From the NCBI GenBank assembly GCA_015680685.1, contig MNCI01029388.1:16511-80510 (forward strand): DNA of 64,000 nucleotides. The letters are read 5' to 3'. Of the stretch, positions 47,972 to 59,400 are shown piece by piece. Position numbers and translations under genes: made by a program. Source of the stretch: Gnetum montanum (taxonomy: Eukaryota > Streptophyta > Gnetopsida > Gnetales > Gnetaceae). The notes below the pieces were generated by a model that was not told the origin of the DNA, did not search any database, and worked only from the letters and a program-made list of their open reading frames with translations. How positions within the stretch are numbered: the stretch's first letter is position 1; the number at the start of each line of letters is the position of its first letter.

Positions 47972-48607
47972 TGTCTACCCAAACTTACTTGTATTATCAC
48001 AGTTGTATGGTTAAGTAAGCTTGAGGTATATGATTTTTATAGCTTTTGTATTTTTTATTTCTTTTGCTAATAAAGAAGAGGGAGAGAAAACTAAGTGGCT
48101 AACTTACATTAACTATTCATTAACTAGTTTCCAAATGTTCCTAATACTAATATCCATTCCCACTTGCCGTACACATCCTGAACCAGTGCAATGCTGCTAG
48201 GATTACCAAATGCTAATCGTTATTGGGTTACCAAGTGCTACACGCATGCTGGAAGTAGTCGTACTGAGTGTATTTAACTAAGGAGGTTGAAGGTTGAGAG
48301 AGATATTAATTAACTAGGAAAGCATTAAACAATCATTAATTACTAATTAGCTTAATCTATATGCTGCAAGGTTTATCATAAAGTTCATCTTTATTTCTGT
48401 ACACAAATTTGTGCTCATGTACAAATTGCTCGAATAAAGATCTGTTCACTCTATGACTCCTACTACGGGCACACAAAAATAATTCTAACTTTGGAATGAT
48501 AAAACTGCAAGAGTTTGGCTAAGGGTCTAAATCTAATTGTCTCTAAACCAAAGGTGTCACCTCTTATTTATAGAAGATGAGGTAGGGCGCGATATCATAG
48601 TTCATCA
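47972..48607. repeat. Right LTR of element C
   Basis: Repeat partner of 41637-42271. To its right, sequence returns to element B (array III). Confidence 0.78.
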
Positions 48608-48639
48608 GTGTTATATTTATTTTTTGTGTTTTTGGACCC

Positions 48640-48945
48640 CTTGAGAGCCTCTCATTTTAGTTTTAGACCATTTCGGGTCATTTCTTAGTCACGATTTTTT
48701 TTTGGTAGTAAAGTTGCCAATTTTAGGCCTTAACAGGCTGCAATGATAGTTTAAGGTCATTTCGGGTCGTCGCTAGTTTTAGGCCATTTCAAGCTATTAC
48801 AATAGTTTAAGGCCATTTTGGATGGTGGTGCTAGTTTAAGGCCATCCCTGGCCATTGCTAGTTTTAGGCCATTTTGGGGCATTGCTAGTTTTAGGCCATT
48901 TCGGGCCATTGCTAATTTTAGGCCATTTCGAGCCTTATGTAAGGT
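48640..48945. repeat. Hairpin array III of element B (between antisense gene and gag-protease)
   Basis: About nine units with the pattern GCTAGTTTTAGGCCATTTCGGGCCATT. The stem here is GGCC/GGCC, whereas array I uses ATAGTC/GACTAT and array II GGTCT/AGACC, with the same lead sequence. Matches array III of A. Confidence 0.8.
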
Positions 48946-49203
48946 ATTGGTAACAAGGGCAATGCAACAAGCAAGCTCAATGTAAAATGTAAATCATCGA
49001 TCAGTAGACTTAATGTAAACAAAAAATTTATTATGAAATGTAAATGATGCACACAATGAACTTAATGTGGGAAATGTAAATTACGCAAGCAGTGAACTTA
49101 ATGTAAAAATGCAAATACAACTAACTGAATGTAAACACGTGAATTATGTACATAACAAACTGAATGTAAAACACAACCTATACCATTAGAAGTATGGAAA
49201 ATT
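48946..49203. other. Spacer between array III and gag-protease of element B
   Basis: AT-rich, with repeats of AATGTAAA and CTTAATGTAAA; a similar AATGTAAA-bearing spacer is at 56290-56450 in A. No gene seen. Confidence 0.5.
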
Positions 49204-52200
49204 TTATTTATGTAGTTGTTTCCTAACCCAACGTGGGTTAGGTGAGGCATAGGGTCGGGTGAACCTAGATTGATACTCCTCTATGTTATTGTTTGCAGCT
49301 TGGAAGGGCAACTCGGCCCACGTTGTTTCTTTGATTGGACTAGTTTCAGCCTGTTCAGGTGTTTTAGTTTGAATGGGGGCTTGGTTTTTAGAGATTTCAA
49401 TCTTTGAACCTTGCTCCATTCCTACGTTGTTTATGGCTTGGGGAACCACTTCGTCACCGTGAATTACCACTTCCCCTCCTGTGTAGGGTAAGTGAATTTC
49501 CTGGTGTATTGGTGAGGAAACGGCCCTCAGTTGGGCCAACCACGATCTCCCCAGGGTCAAGTTGAATCCAGGAATTTCCTCTACCATGATGGACACTGTG
49601 CTTGTGGGGAACTTTTCCCTTGCCACAAAGTTAATGTGGATAGTTCCCTTCACTACCACTCGTGCCCTATTGAACGATTTCAGGCAGGAAGTTGCCATGG
49701 GATTGATTTGATCAACCAAGCCTAGTTTGTCCACTATGGAAAATGGAACGACATTGGTAGCAGCTCCTTCATCAATGTGTACCCTTCGGATCTAGTACTG
49801 GTTGACCTGAATTGTGATGAACATGGGTACCATTGTCACTTGACCCTTTTCAAGATCATCCTTAATGGACTCATTGCGAAATGTCAATTGGGCCGACCGT
49901 AGCTCTTTAGCTATAGATGGAAGCATGACAACATGGATTGCTTTCTTCAACTGGGATGGATGCTAACATATGAACCATGGCCTCGCGGTATGCTATGGAA
50001 GTCATTATCAGGTCATATAGGCTTAAAGTTGTGTTTTTCTGCTTCAAAGCCTATTTGACCTATGTAAGGGCATTGAGAAGGTCTTTCCTGCCCTCTTGTT
50101 GTTTGCTACTCCTTTCCACCTCTATTCATCCTAGAAGACAAATCTCCCAAGGGGGAGTGATTTTCAGTTGAGCATTAGGATTTCTTGGGCAGGAAGGTGA
50201 TGATCGCGTCTGCGCAGTGTTACTAGTTGCTGATGATGAAGGGCCCATGGGCATTGAGGATAAGGGGGTAGGGTTAGGGGGACCTAATGTGGTGCATTCC
50301 CTAGCCATCTTGTCTGCTAAATGGTCCTCACATTTTTTTGGATGAGGAGGCTATGGTGCAGTTTTTGTTACCTAGCTTTGGGTAGAGGAGCTTGGGTGTT
50401 TTGGCACCTTAATGACAAATGGTGCCTATTGCGTTGGCATGGGTTGTGGTGCCACTTTAAGCATGAAAGGAGTAGGAATGAATGTCTGACAAGGAAATTT
50501 AAGAAAAAATGGTTATTGTGATGTTGTTTTTGTTGGTGTTTCTACGTTACAAGGGGGCACACACACCATGAATGGTTGCTGTGATGGTTCTAGATTACTA
50601 TCAATGCTGATAACATTGTTTGTGTAGCCTAAATTGTTAATGTTCAGGGGATCTTTGTAAACATGCATTGATTGATTCTTGGGGCAAAAGGGACTGCTTT
50701 CATCCAAGGCCAATTTTCCCTTATCAATCATCCATTAGATGTCATCTTTCAAAGCTAAGCAATAGTCTGTATCGTGACCACATAGTTGGTGATAGTCACA
50801 GAAACATTCCAACCTAAAATTCTTTGGGACTAGAGGTTTGTTGGGCATAGCCAGGGAGGGGTTCCTAAGAACCTTGCAATATCATTAATGGCATTTGATT
50901 GCCTCCTCGGACATCTATTCATGTTGTATACACCTAGCTCCTAATAATTGCTTTAGAAGTTCTGAAGGCTTAATGGGTGAGGGAGTATACTTAGAACAAT
51001 CCTTGTGCTCAAAGTTGGACCTTGGCTAGGTTGATGCTGTAGGTGTTGATTTTGAGGGTTGACCGATTTTGCTTGGGCCAGGTTTGGCATTGGGTGGTGT
51101 GGCCACCTTTTTGTTGTTGCTATTGTCGAGCTTGCCTTCCTTGGCCATGGTAGCCACTGTTGTTACCGTGGCCTTGCCCTTCTCTTTTTCTTTCTTAATG
51201 TGTGCATTTTTGTATGTCACATAAGTTGAGTTCTTGCTAGCTTTAGCCATGTCCTGAATACTCTTGGTCTAAGCAAAGGCTTGGCTGAGGGAGCACGAGG
51301 CTCGGGGCAAGGTAATAGAGCTTAGACTTAATGAAGTCATGTACTACACCCTTGAAGATGGCTAGCAAGTGGGCCTCAGTGATGGGCTTGTGTATCTTAT
51401 TCAAGGTTGCGCTCCACCATTGTATGAATCTTTGCATGGATTCTAGCGGGTCCTACTTGATGCTCATGAGCTGATCTAGCATGACCTCCAATTTCAAGTT
51501 GTACTTGAAGTAGGTCATGAACTAACTTAGTAGCTCTTCCAGGGTGGAGATGGAGGTGCATGGGAGTGCATGGTACTAGTCTAGGGCCTTGCTTGTTAGG
51601 GACATGGCAAAGACACAAATGATCCATGGTTGTAGCAGTAGAGACGTGGACTTGAAGGTTACCAAATGTGCATTGGGATCACCCTCCCCGTTGTATTTTG
51701 TAAATTGGGGAAGTGGCATCCTATGGGGCAGTGTGATCATGGGGAAAGCTAGACTGATAGGATCATCATGGTAAAAGTCCATGACCTGTACGGTGTCAGA
51801 ACCAGTAGCTTTAAGCTATTTGATTTTCTCAGTGAGGGTTTGGATTAGTTGGAAAGCTTGATCCAAACCTGGAGACATTGCAAATGGTTATGGGGTGAAG
51901 GAGCAGCCATCATTGGTGGCATTGTAAGGGCAGTAGCCTATCCCATGGGGGGCATCATTGGAGTCACTCCAACAAGTGATGCTACCTAGGTGGTCCACCA
52001 CCCAGTGGGTGGCATTGTTGGAGTGATGAACATTGGTGACGCTATGGGATTGGCTACTTGCCCAGTTGGTGAGATGGCCCACAGTCCTGTGTTTGGTTGT
52101 ACCACCTGTGGGACTTCATATGATTGGTGGTCAATGTAATGCGACATTTGAGATGGTTTCGCAATAGGGAGAGAAGTGGCTGACATCCACCACATAGTTG

Positions 52201-52960
52201 AGAGTGGATCTGCTACTGGCAGTGGGATGGGTGTAGACAAGGAAGCAAGAGCAAAACTAACATGTGGTTGTGACATAGGCACAATATGCATGTATGGCAA
52301 CGTAGTCATAACTGACATTGGGTATGATGCTGGAATAGATTGGGAAGGGAGGGTAACTAGGAAAGAGGCTGAAGGGTCTAATTGCTAGTATGTTGAAGGT
52401 ATAGGATGGCTACCCATGGCTGATAAAGGTGTGGATTATGATAGGGTTGTGGCGACCATGAAGGGGGTAGATGAGAAAAGTGGGTTTAACCAAAAGATCA
52501 CGGTGGAAGGGGTAGCCGTGGTGTAGGTCTAGCCACCACCTTCAGAGTGGGAGTCCAAGTCTTCCTACCCATCCTGGAATGCTTCATTGTAATGGAAACC
52601 ATGTTCCATTCCCTAGACCTACTCACTTGCATCAGTTGGTTTAACACCCATTGATACGCTTCAATAAGTGGGATAATGACATCAGGAGCAGGGATGAATT
52701 CCCTTCTAGTGGAGGAACTCATAGTTACATTTTTCTTTGAGTTCCTAGTAGTCTAAGGATAGATTTTCTTGGACCTTTGCATAGAGGAAGTTGTATTGCT
52801 CTGTGTCTTGCGCTAAGCACTCAGGTGATAGGTGCCGCAGCCTAAGGGACTGATGTGGTGCTAGCACTGGGCTGGGCAATTGCTCAGGACCTATCATGTT
52901 TTGAACTGAGTAGGGAACCTTGAGGTTTGAGGTGGAAATGATAGTGGTTGCAGAGATCAT
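49204..52960 (-). pseudogene. Gag-protease of element B
   Basis: Minus strand, broken into blocks. Start at 52960: MISATTIISTSNLKV, then QSLRLRHLSPE and EQYNFLYAKVQENL, which match A and D. A Pro/Met-rich linker runs 52500-51980. The capsid-like part has MDFYHDDPISLAFP (51782), QFTKYNGEGDPNAH, MSLTSKALD, then FIQWWSATLNKIHKPITEAH (about 51430). A Lys-rich linker follows, then a zinc knuckle at 50800-50759 of the form C-x2-H-x4-H-x4-C (CDYHQLCGHDTDYC). The protease core (about 49790-49204) reads VHIDEGAATNVVP then FNLTLGRSWLAQL. The reading ends at 49204, before array III and the antisense gene, so RT is not in continuation. Known plant Tat-clade gags also use a C-x2-H knuckle. Confidence 0.85.
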
Positions 52961-53288
52961 TTTCTATTGTAAAATGGAGATTGTAAAAGAGAGACACTGA
53001 AATTGGGTACATTGGGGTGTTAGGCCTATTACGCTAAGCAGGAGTGCTATGCTGAGAAGTTTGCTACGCCACACAAGATGTAGGCAGTGTAGCATGGTCA
53101 ATAAAGTGGACCCAGTACGGTAAGCAGTTGGAGCCATTTGTCCTACCAAGTTCAAGAGGAACTGTCATTAAGACCAGTTTGAACCACATGATGCATATAT
53201 AATCACAAGGGTGTCATGTCTACACTAGTAGGTGACAGTGTATAGACAGCGTGTAGGACTACTTGTGATATGTAGAAAGGGCATAAAG

Positions 53289-53307
53289 GGTCCTCCTTCT
53301 AGTGCCA
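53289..53307 (-). other. Primer-binding site of element B
   Basis: TGGCACTAGAAGGAGGACC on the minus strand, five T after the 5' LTR end. The A and D sites have the same start and spacing. The tRNA is not identified; this is not the tRNA-Met site seen in the copia element. Confidence 0.7.
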
Positions 53308-53850
53308 AAAAATATAGTGACTAAAAACGTTGGTGGTTGGAACATCAAGAGGTCACCAGACGTACAACCTAACCCCAGATCAATGTGAGGGTTGAGTTTG
53401 AGAAAAAGAGAAATGGGATGCCCTGAATGGTCTGGTCAATTAGATAGGGACTTAACCGGTGTATAATAACCTTTTGTAAATGTTTGTTTTAAATATGTTA
53501 GGTGTAACGTAAAAGACGAATGGAAAATGAAAATTGATAGAAAATGATGCAAAATATGATAATAGCAAAACAAAATGAAATAGGCTTAGGTGAGAAAGTG
53601 CACCACCCCAAGATTGAGGGATTTGATCTCTATTTGGCTGAAGAAGGTGTACAATTGATGTGCAGTATGGGCAGGCATATCTTGCAATGAAGCAGTATGG
53701 TCACAGCTCCTCAAACTGTAGTTAATAGCTTACCAATAGGAACCTTTTTCTTGCCAATCTCTTTGCCAAAGCTAATTACCAGAAAGCCAAAATGCCAAAA
53801 TGCCAATGATGCTCCCCAAAAGCCAACCCCTTGAACATTGTTTATAAGGG

Positions 53851-53858
53851 TATTTATA
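53851..53858 (-). promoter_or_regulatory. TATA box in the 5' LTR of element B
   Basis: TATAAATA on the minus strand; the likely core promoter of the gag-pol transcript of B. Confidence 0.65.
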
Positions 53859-54300
53859 GAGTCAGATGTGGGAGAGAAACGTGGTTTGGATGCATGTGTC
53901 CTGGGTTTCACAAAGTGCAAACATGACTATGCCATGCTGCTGTGTGATGATGGATGTCAAACTTGCTACGTTGTGACCATACCACTAAAACTGTGTGTGC
54001 TAGCATCTAGTGAATTGCCATGTTTGTTATAAGGAAATATGTTAACAATGAATGCAAAGTGGAGCCTGTGTTCTAGGACTACATCTTTCCTACCCTTGTG
54101 AGTGGGGTTAAGCATAGGGACAACTTTGGGGATAGTCAGGGGGTTGCAGAACAAAGCAAACTTACTAAATTTATCTGTTGAAGAGATGCTAGGATGAAAG
54201 TGACTATTGCCAACAAGTTCTGGAGACATCTTGATGCTTCCATGTGAGTGTTACGCTATTTACATTACCTAGCATATTGGCATAGTGTAAACACTCACGC

Positions 54301-54340
54301 GCTACGCTATGCTACACTACGTAGCGTAGCATAGCGTAAC
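54301..54340. repeat. 40-bp palindrome in the 5' LTR of element B
   Basis: Left arm starts GCTACGCTATGCTAC, right arm ends GCATAGCGTAAC. The arms are complementary at 18 of 20 positions with no spacer. It lies downstream of the TATA box in the direction of transcription only if the start is nearer gag; measured from the TATA box at 53851 (minus), it is upstream, in the U3 part. Confidence 0.85.
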
Positions 54341-55450
54341 TGCCAGTCTTGAAAGAAATCTTGCCTAAAAGCCAAAAACACCTATCTAAGGCCTGGCTAG
54401 GCAAGCAACTACAACATTTTCTTTCATGGTAAAAAGTCTTGATACCTGCTAAGTTCACCCTTGGGATGCTTTGGTGCTTTGTGTTCTTGCTACGCTGCTA
54501 TGTTGTGCAGTGCAGCATAGCGTAGCAGCTAGTGTGACATGAATTCTAGTGTGATTTTCCATGCTCTATTAAGAAACTTTGCTTGGGGTCTGAGGGTGAA
54601 GTGGGATAGGTAGTTTTGGAGGCTGAAATGTGGCCAAGTGTAATCCCTTTTGCTAGGAACCACTTGGCAGGGGACCATTGTGCATTCTAACCCTGCTACA
54701 CTGCGTAGCATAGCATAGCGCAGCATTCATGTTGGCCTGAATTCTGACTTGCTTTGTAATCATTTTGTCATGGAATGTTGGTCATGTCCTAGTATGTTAG
54801 TAGAGAAAACCTGTTTGACAATTGAAGCATGGGAAAATACTCTTACTCCATCAGAGCCATTCGAGTAGGAGCATTGCCAAAGTGCATCCATGCTACGTTG
54901 TGCTACACTATGTAGCATAGCACAACGTAGCACTCAAGTTGAGATGATTTTTGACAAAGTTCATCACATTGTACTGTGTCGTGTTGCTCATTCATCAACA
55001 ATAAAGTGGGCTAGATGTCTTGGGGGACTGAGTCATTATCAACTGCATCTTTGGTGCCTATCAGTCTCCTTAAGGCCTACTACGCTGTGTAGCGTAGCAT
55101 AGCGTAATAGGTCTTGTAGTTAGAAAAATTGCCAAACTATTTCACTCATCCTGAATACTTTTAGTAGCTCCTAACATGGTCCTTGGGTAAACCATCAGCC
55201 AAGTGTCAAGCTAGGCAGGCTAGGGAGTATAGCAAGCCTATCAGTCTAGGCGATAGAAAATTTGTCGGACTGCACGATCAACCCCCCTAGTGCCTCTTTC
55301 ATGCAAATTGGACTTGTGGCTATGTGCCATGTTGATTGTGCTATGGAGGGAATTGTCTGCATGGTCCAACATGACATTAGACTTGCAGGAACCCTTGCTC
55401 ATATTTTGGAACTGCTAAATCATGAGAGTCCCAAAATTTATGGTGTTTCA

Positions 55451-55455
55451 GGATT
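55451..55455. repeat. Right target-site duplication of element B (GGATT)
   Basis: Pairs with AGATT at 28760-28764. Confidence 0.8.
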
Positions 55456-55748
55456 GACTTTGGCCAAGATGACTAGACATAGCTATCTAAGGCTAAGATT
55501 CTCCAACACCTGGAGGAGGGCCTTGATAGTTTGCCTCTAGAAATTATCGATGTGGGATCCTCTTAGGTTAGTTTTTTAGTTATTTTTATGCTTTTTATGT
55601 GTTTTGTGTTAGCTTGTATATTGTACATTTTCTCATTGATTGTACATTTTGTGTTGTTATGTGATAGTAGGCAACAGGCAATGTTGTAGACCCCAGTGGC
55701 ATAGTAAAGGAAGAAGCACCTTCAACTCCACCTAGTACCACTAGTTGA
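55456..55748 (+). pseudogene. Antisense accessory gene of element A, 3' end
   Basis: Continues the gene cut at 28764. AKILQHLEEGLDSLPLEIID (about 55489-55550) matches EEILQWLAVGMDRIPFEMD in B. An intron 55567-55670 (GTTAGT donor, AG acceptor) sits at the same codon region as the last intron of B (41252-41339). The last exon, 55671-55748, ends PSTPPSTTS with stop TGA. Its sequence has drifted from B but position and size agree. Confidence 0.75.
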
Positions 55749-55946
55749 GCATCTTCTTATGTAGCCTTGCTATTGGATGTTTTTTCATTTTTTGTGTATT
55801 TTTTGCCACATGGTGCTAATGCTCATGCTATGTACTATTATTGCTATGAGATGTAATGAATGTTTTTCTATATGATGTGTATGGTGTATAGACGTTTGCA
55901 TTTATTTGCTATGTGTTTGATGCTAGTAATGTGATGAATTAGTGTT
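55749..55946. other. Spacer after the antisense gene of element A
   Basis: T-rich sequence without a gene between the stop of the antisense gene and array III. It may hold the polyadenylation region of the antisense transcript. Confidence 0.4.
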
Positions 55947-56215
55947 ACTAGGCCATTGTGAACCCCATGCCAATTTAAAGCCATGGTGGAAGGGACAATG
56001 CTAGTTTTAGGCCATTGTAGGCCACATTTTTTCATATCATGTGTTGGTAGTTTTAGACCATTCTAGGCCCCAGTGGTAGTTTAAGGCTATTTCAGGCCAT
56101 GCATTAGAAGGAAAAATGTTTCTAGTTATAGGTCATGGCAAGCCATGGGATGCTAATTTAAGGCCATGGTAGTCTGCTTTGGTAGTTTTAGGCCATTTCA
56201 GGCCCCAATATATTG
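55947..56215. repeat. Hairpin array III of element A (between antisense gene and gag-protease)
   Basis: Seven or more units like GCTAGTTTTAGGCCATTGTAGGCC. The hairpin GGCC-ATTGTA-GGCC lies at 56010-56023; other units keep GGCCATTTCAGGCC. Same place and same stem type (GGCC) as array III of B. Confidence 0.8.
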
Positions 56216-56499
56216 CTATATATATATTTTTTTTGAAATTTTTGTCTTTTCTAATTTTTATGCTTTTTAATGTTTTTCATGCATAGGCTAGTAACTACTA
56301 AGGAGTGAACTAAACAAACAAATATGCAAATTAAGCAAAAATGCACAAATAAAGGAAATAAATGCATAACAAAGAAAACAATGTAAAATGAAAATCATGC
56401 TAAATGTAAATGCATGAACAAGTGCAAGTAGGAAGGACATGTACTAATGAAGGGCAAGCAAGCACCTAACATGCATTAGACTAAGGGGGTTCCTTAGTT
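56216..56499. other. Spacer between array III and gag-protease of element A
   Basis: AT-rich with repeated AAATGCA and AATGTAAA phrases; no gene. Counterpart of 48946-49203 in B. Confidence 0.5.
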
Positions 56500-59400
56500 T
56501 CATAGTTGCCTCCTAACTTGATGTGGATTAGAAGGCACATAGGGCCTAGATGGCACTATGTGGTACTTTCCTTGACCTTTGTCAGCTATGTTAAAGGCTA
56601 ATTCTACCCACAAAGTATCCTTCAGGAGTTTGTTAGCTTCTTTTACCTCCTTAGGTTGGTCTACCTTGCATGTTTCATCCTCGTCCTTTATGAGAGGCGT
56701 GTCATCGGAGAACTCCACCTCTAACCGTTGTTTGATGTCTATGTTGTTAATTGCCAGAGGGGCTGTGTTGTCATCATAAATGATAACCTTATCACCTTTG
56801 TATGAAAGGTGGATTTCTTGGTAAATAGGAGAAGAGACAACCCGCAGTTGGGCCAGCCAAGGCCTACCCAAGATTAGGTTGAATTCGAGCATCTCTTTGA
56901 TGATAATGAACTTTGTTGTGGTGGGGAATTATTCCCCTACCACAAAGGCTATTGTGATGGTTCTCCTTACAACAACACATGACCTATTGAAGGATTTTAG
57001 GCATGTTGTCTTTGTGAGTTTGATTTGGTTAGCAAGACCCAGCTTGTCAACAATGGTGTATGGGATGACATTAGTTTCCACCCCATCATCAACATGCACC
57101 CTTCATATTTTGCACTATCCTATGTAGATGGTGATAAACATAGGTGTGGTAATGACATAACCCTTCCTAGGGTTAATCTTGATTGCCTCATCATGGAATG
57201 CCAAGGGCATTAAGCTCAATTCCTATGGTGTAGGAGGTAGCATCACAACATGGATCAATTATTCATTTGCTAGCATGTCCTCCATAATAGGAATAGAGCT
57301 CAACATGTGGACCAACAATTCATGATGGGTACAGGAGGTCATGATTAGGTCATATAGGCTTAACATTATGTTCTTTTATTTTAAAGCCAATTTCACCTAG
57401 GCCACTGCATCTAAGAAGTCTTTGTCATTGTATGTCATTTTGTTGGCCTTAACCTTCTCCATGCAATCCAAGAGACAAATCTCTTGTGAAGGGGATTTGG
57501 GCTTCACCTGTCATGCTTTCCTAGGAGCCTCAGTGCTTAGTTGCTAGTTACTTGTGGTGGCCTTCTTAGTTGATCTAGCCATAGGGATTACGAGCAAGGG
57601 GACTAGCTTTGGTGGACCTAGCTCTCTTTGCTCCTGGTGTTGCCTAAGTATTTTATCGGCAAGGTACTCATTAGGCCTCTCCAATTTCCACTTGGATGTT
57701 CTGCTAGTGTTGCTTGCAAGATGATCCCTTGGAAAAGTAGGGACTGATGCGTGCCCCACCACCAAACTTTAGGCAGGTAAGGAGTCCATACATTGCGGCA
57801 TCTTGACAACAAAGGATGGCTAGGCTATTACTACTACAACGTGCTACAAGACCCTAGCTTTGGTGGACCTAGCTGTCTTTGCTCCTAGTGTTGCCTAAGC
57901 ATTTTGTCAGTAAGGCACTCATTAGGCCTCTTAGGTTGCAACTTGGATGTTCTGCTAGCGTTGCCTACAAGATGATCCCTTGGATGAGTAGGGACTAATG
58001 CGTGACCCACCACCAAACTTTAGGCAGGTGAGAAGTCAATACATTGTGGCATATTGACAATGAAAGATGACTAGGCTATTACTATTGCAACATGTTGTGA
58101 GACCCTAACCACAAAGGGTGTTGTGGGTGATCTAACAACAAAAAGGAACCTCAAACTTGTGGAAGACAAGGGGTCCCTAGTGTTTCCAGAGGGCACATAG
58201 ACCATGAATGGTCATTGTGATAGCTCCAAGTTGTCATCAATGCTGATAGCATTGATGGTGTACCCTACATCACCCATATTTAGAGGATCCTCATAGATCC
58301 TTATCGATTGGTTTTAGGGATGAACAGGGTTGATGGCATCAAGAACCAACTCACCTCTATCAATCATGCATTGGATGTCATCTTGCAAAGCCATGCAAAA
58401 GTTAGTGTCATGGCTAGGCAACTAATGGTAATGGCAGAACCTATCTAGCCTAAAATGCTTAAGGACTATAGGCTCATTTGGGGTAGTAGATGTCAGATTC
58501 TTGAGGAGCTCACAATATCTATCATGTCTCTTGTAAGCATCCTCAGGCATCTTCTTATACTAAATTCTTCTAGCCTTAAGTAGTTGGTCTAGGAGTTCTA
58601 ATAGTTTTAGGGGCAACAAGGTGTACTTTGAATGGTCCTTGTCCTCAAAGCTGGACCTTGGGGTAGCTTGCCCTATGCCCATTGATGATGTAGGTTGGTT
58701 ACTTGCCACAATGCTAGGCCTGGAAGCCTTATTGTTGGCCCGGGCATTAGGTGGTCTAGCCATTAACTTATGGTTGGTTGGCTTGGCCTCATTGGCCATT
58801 GTTGCCATAGTTGTGGTCTATTTTCCCTTATCCTTGTCCTTTTTGGCATGGAGGTTCTTGTAGGCCATGTAGGCTAGGTCCTTGTTGGCTTCTGTCGCAT
58901 CCTAAATGCTCTTAATTTGAGCAAATGCTTGGATTAAGGATTGTGAGGCTAGATAGTATAGCTTTAACTTAATAAATTCATTCACTACACCCTTGAAGAT
59001 TTCCAATAGGTGAATTTTAGTAATGGGCTCATGAATTTCATTGAGTGATGTGCTCTAGTGTTGTATGAACTTCTACATAGGCTCTAATTGGCCTTGCTTA
59101 ATTTGCATAAGTTGGCCCAAGGTTGTCTCTAGCTTCAAGTTATACTTGAAGCATGTGACAAACTGGTTGAGGAGATCCTCCAAAGAGGAAATGGAGGCCT
59201 TGGGTAGTGCATGGTACAAATCCAATGCCTTGCTAGTTAAAGACATAGCAAACACACATGTGGCCATGCTTGTAATAAAAGGCACTTGGACTAAATGTTA
59301 CAAGGTGTATATTGGGGTTTCCTTTACCATTGTATTTAGTGAATTGGCAGAGTGGGACCCTAGTGGACAATGTCAGTGGTGGAACACTAGGATTGATTGG

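Larger units (their letters stand above)
41637..48607 (-). mobile_element. Element C: Athila-like Ty3/gypsy retrotransposon with an abnormal right side
   Basis: Two LTR-like repeats of 635 bp (41637-42271 and 47972-48607), beginning TGTCT and ending TTCATCA, flank minus-strand pol of Athila type (47383-44210). It lies in element B between the end of the antisense gene and array III. The right LTR is not preceded by a primer site and gag but by a second copy of the last part of the B antisense gene (47583-47940). No target duplication is visible. So the right LTR with its left flank resembles a solo LTR in a B-type sequence, and the join to C pol near 47583 is chimeric. Recombination or a mis-assembly could explain it; three N scars lie within. 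Confidence 0.65.
28765..55450 (-). mobile_element. Element B: giant Tat/Ogre-like Ty3/gypsy retrotransposon, carrying C
   Basis: LTRs of 2.13 kb at 28765-30890 and 53313-55450 with TG...CA-type ends, target duplication AGATT/GGATT, a purine tract and a primer site in the expected places. Sense order (leftward): gag-protease 52960-49204, hairpin array III, antisense gene, hairpin array II, pol 36090-32610, hairpin array I, 3' LTR. Element C and its associated duplication (41637-48607) are inserted between the antisense gene and array III. Without that insert B is about 19.7 kb. B is a relative of A in organisation and protein sequence, but its LTRs share little with A beyond the ends and TATA region. 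It is younger than A. Confidence 0.9.
53313..55450 (-). repeat. 5' LTR of element B, palindrome-rich
   Basis: Partner of 28765-30890, visibly similar throughout. TATA box at 53851-53858 (minus). Palindromes include 54301-54340: two 20-base arms back to back, 18 of 20 pairable, no loop. Others are at about 54490-54529, 54694-54726, 54891-54933 and 55079-55110. All five lie at the same relative places as in the 3' LTR. Confidence 0.9.
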
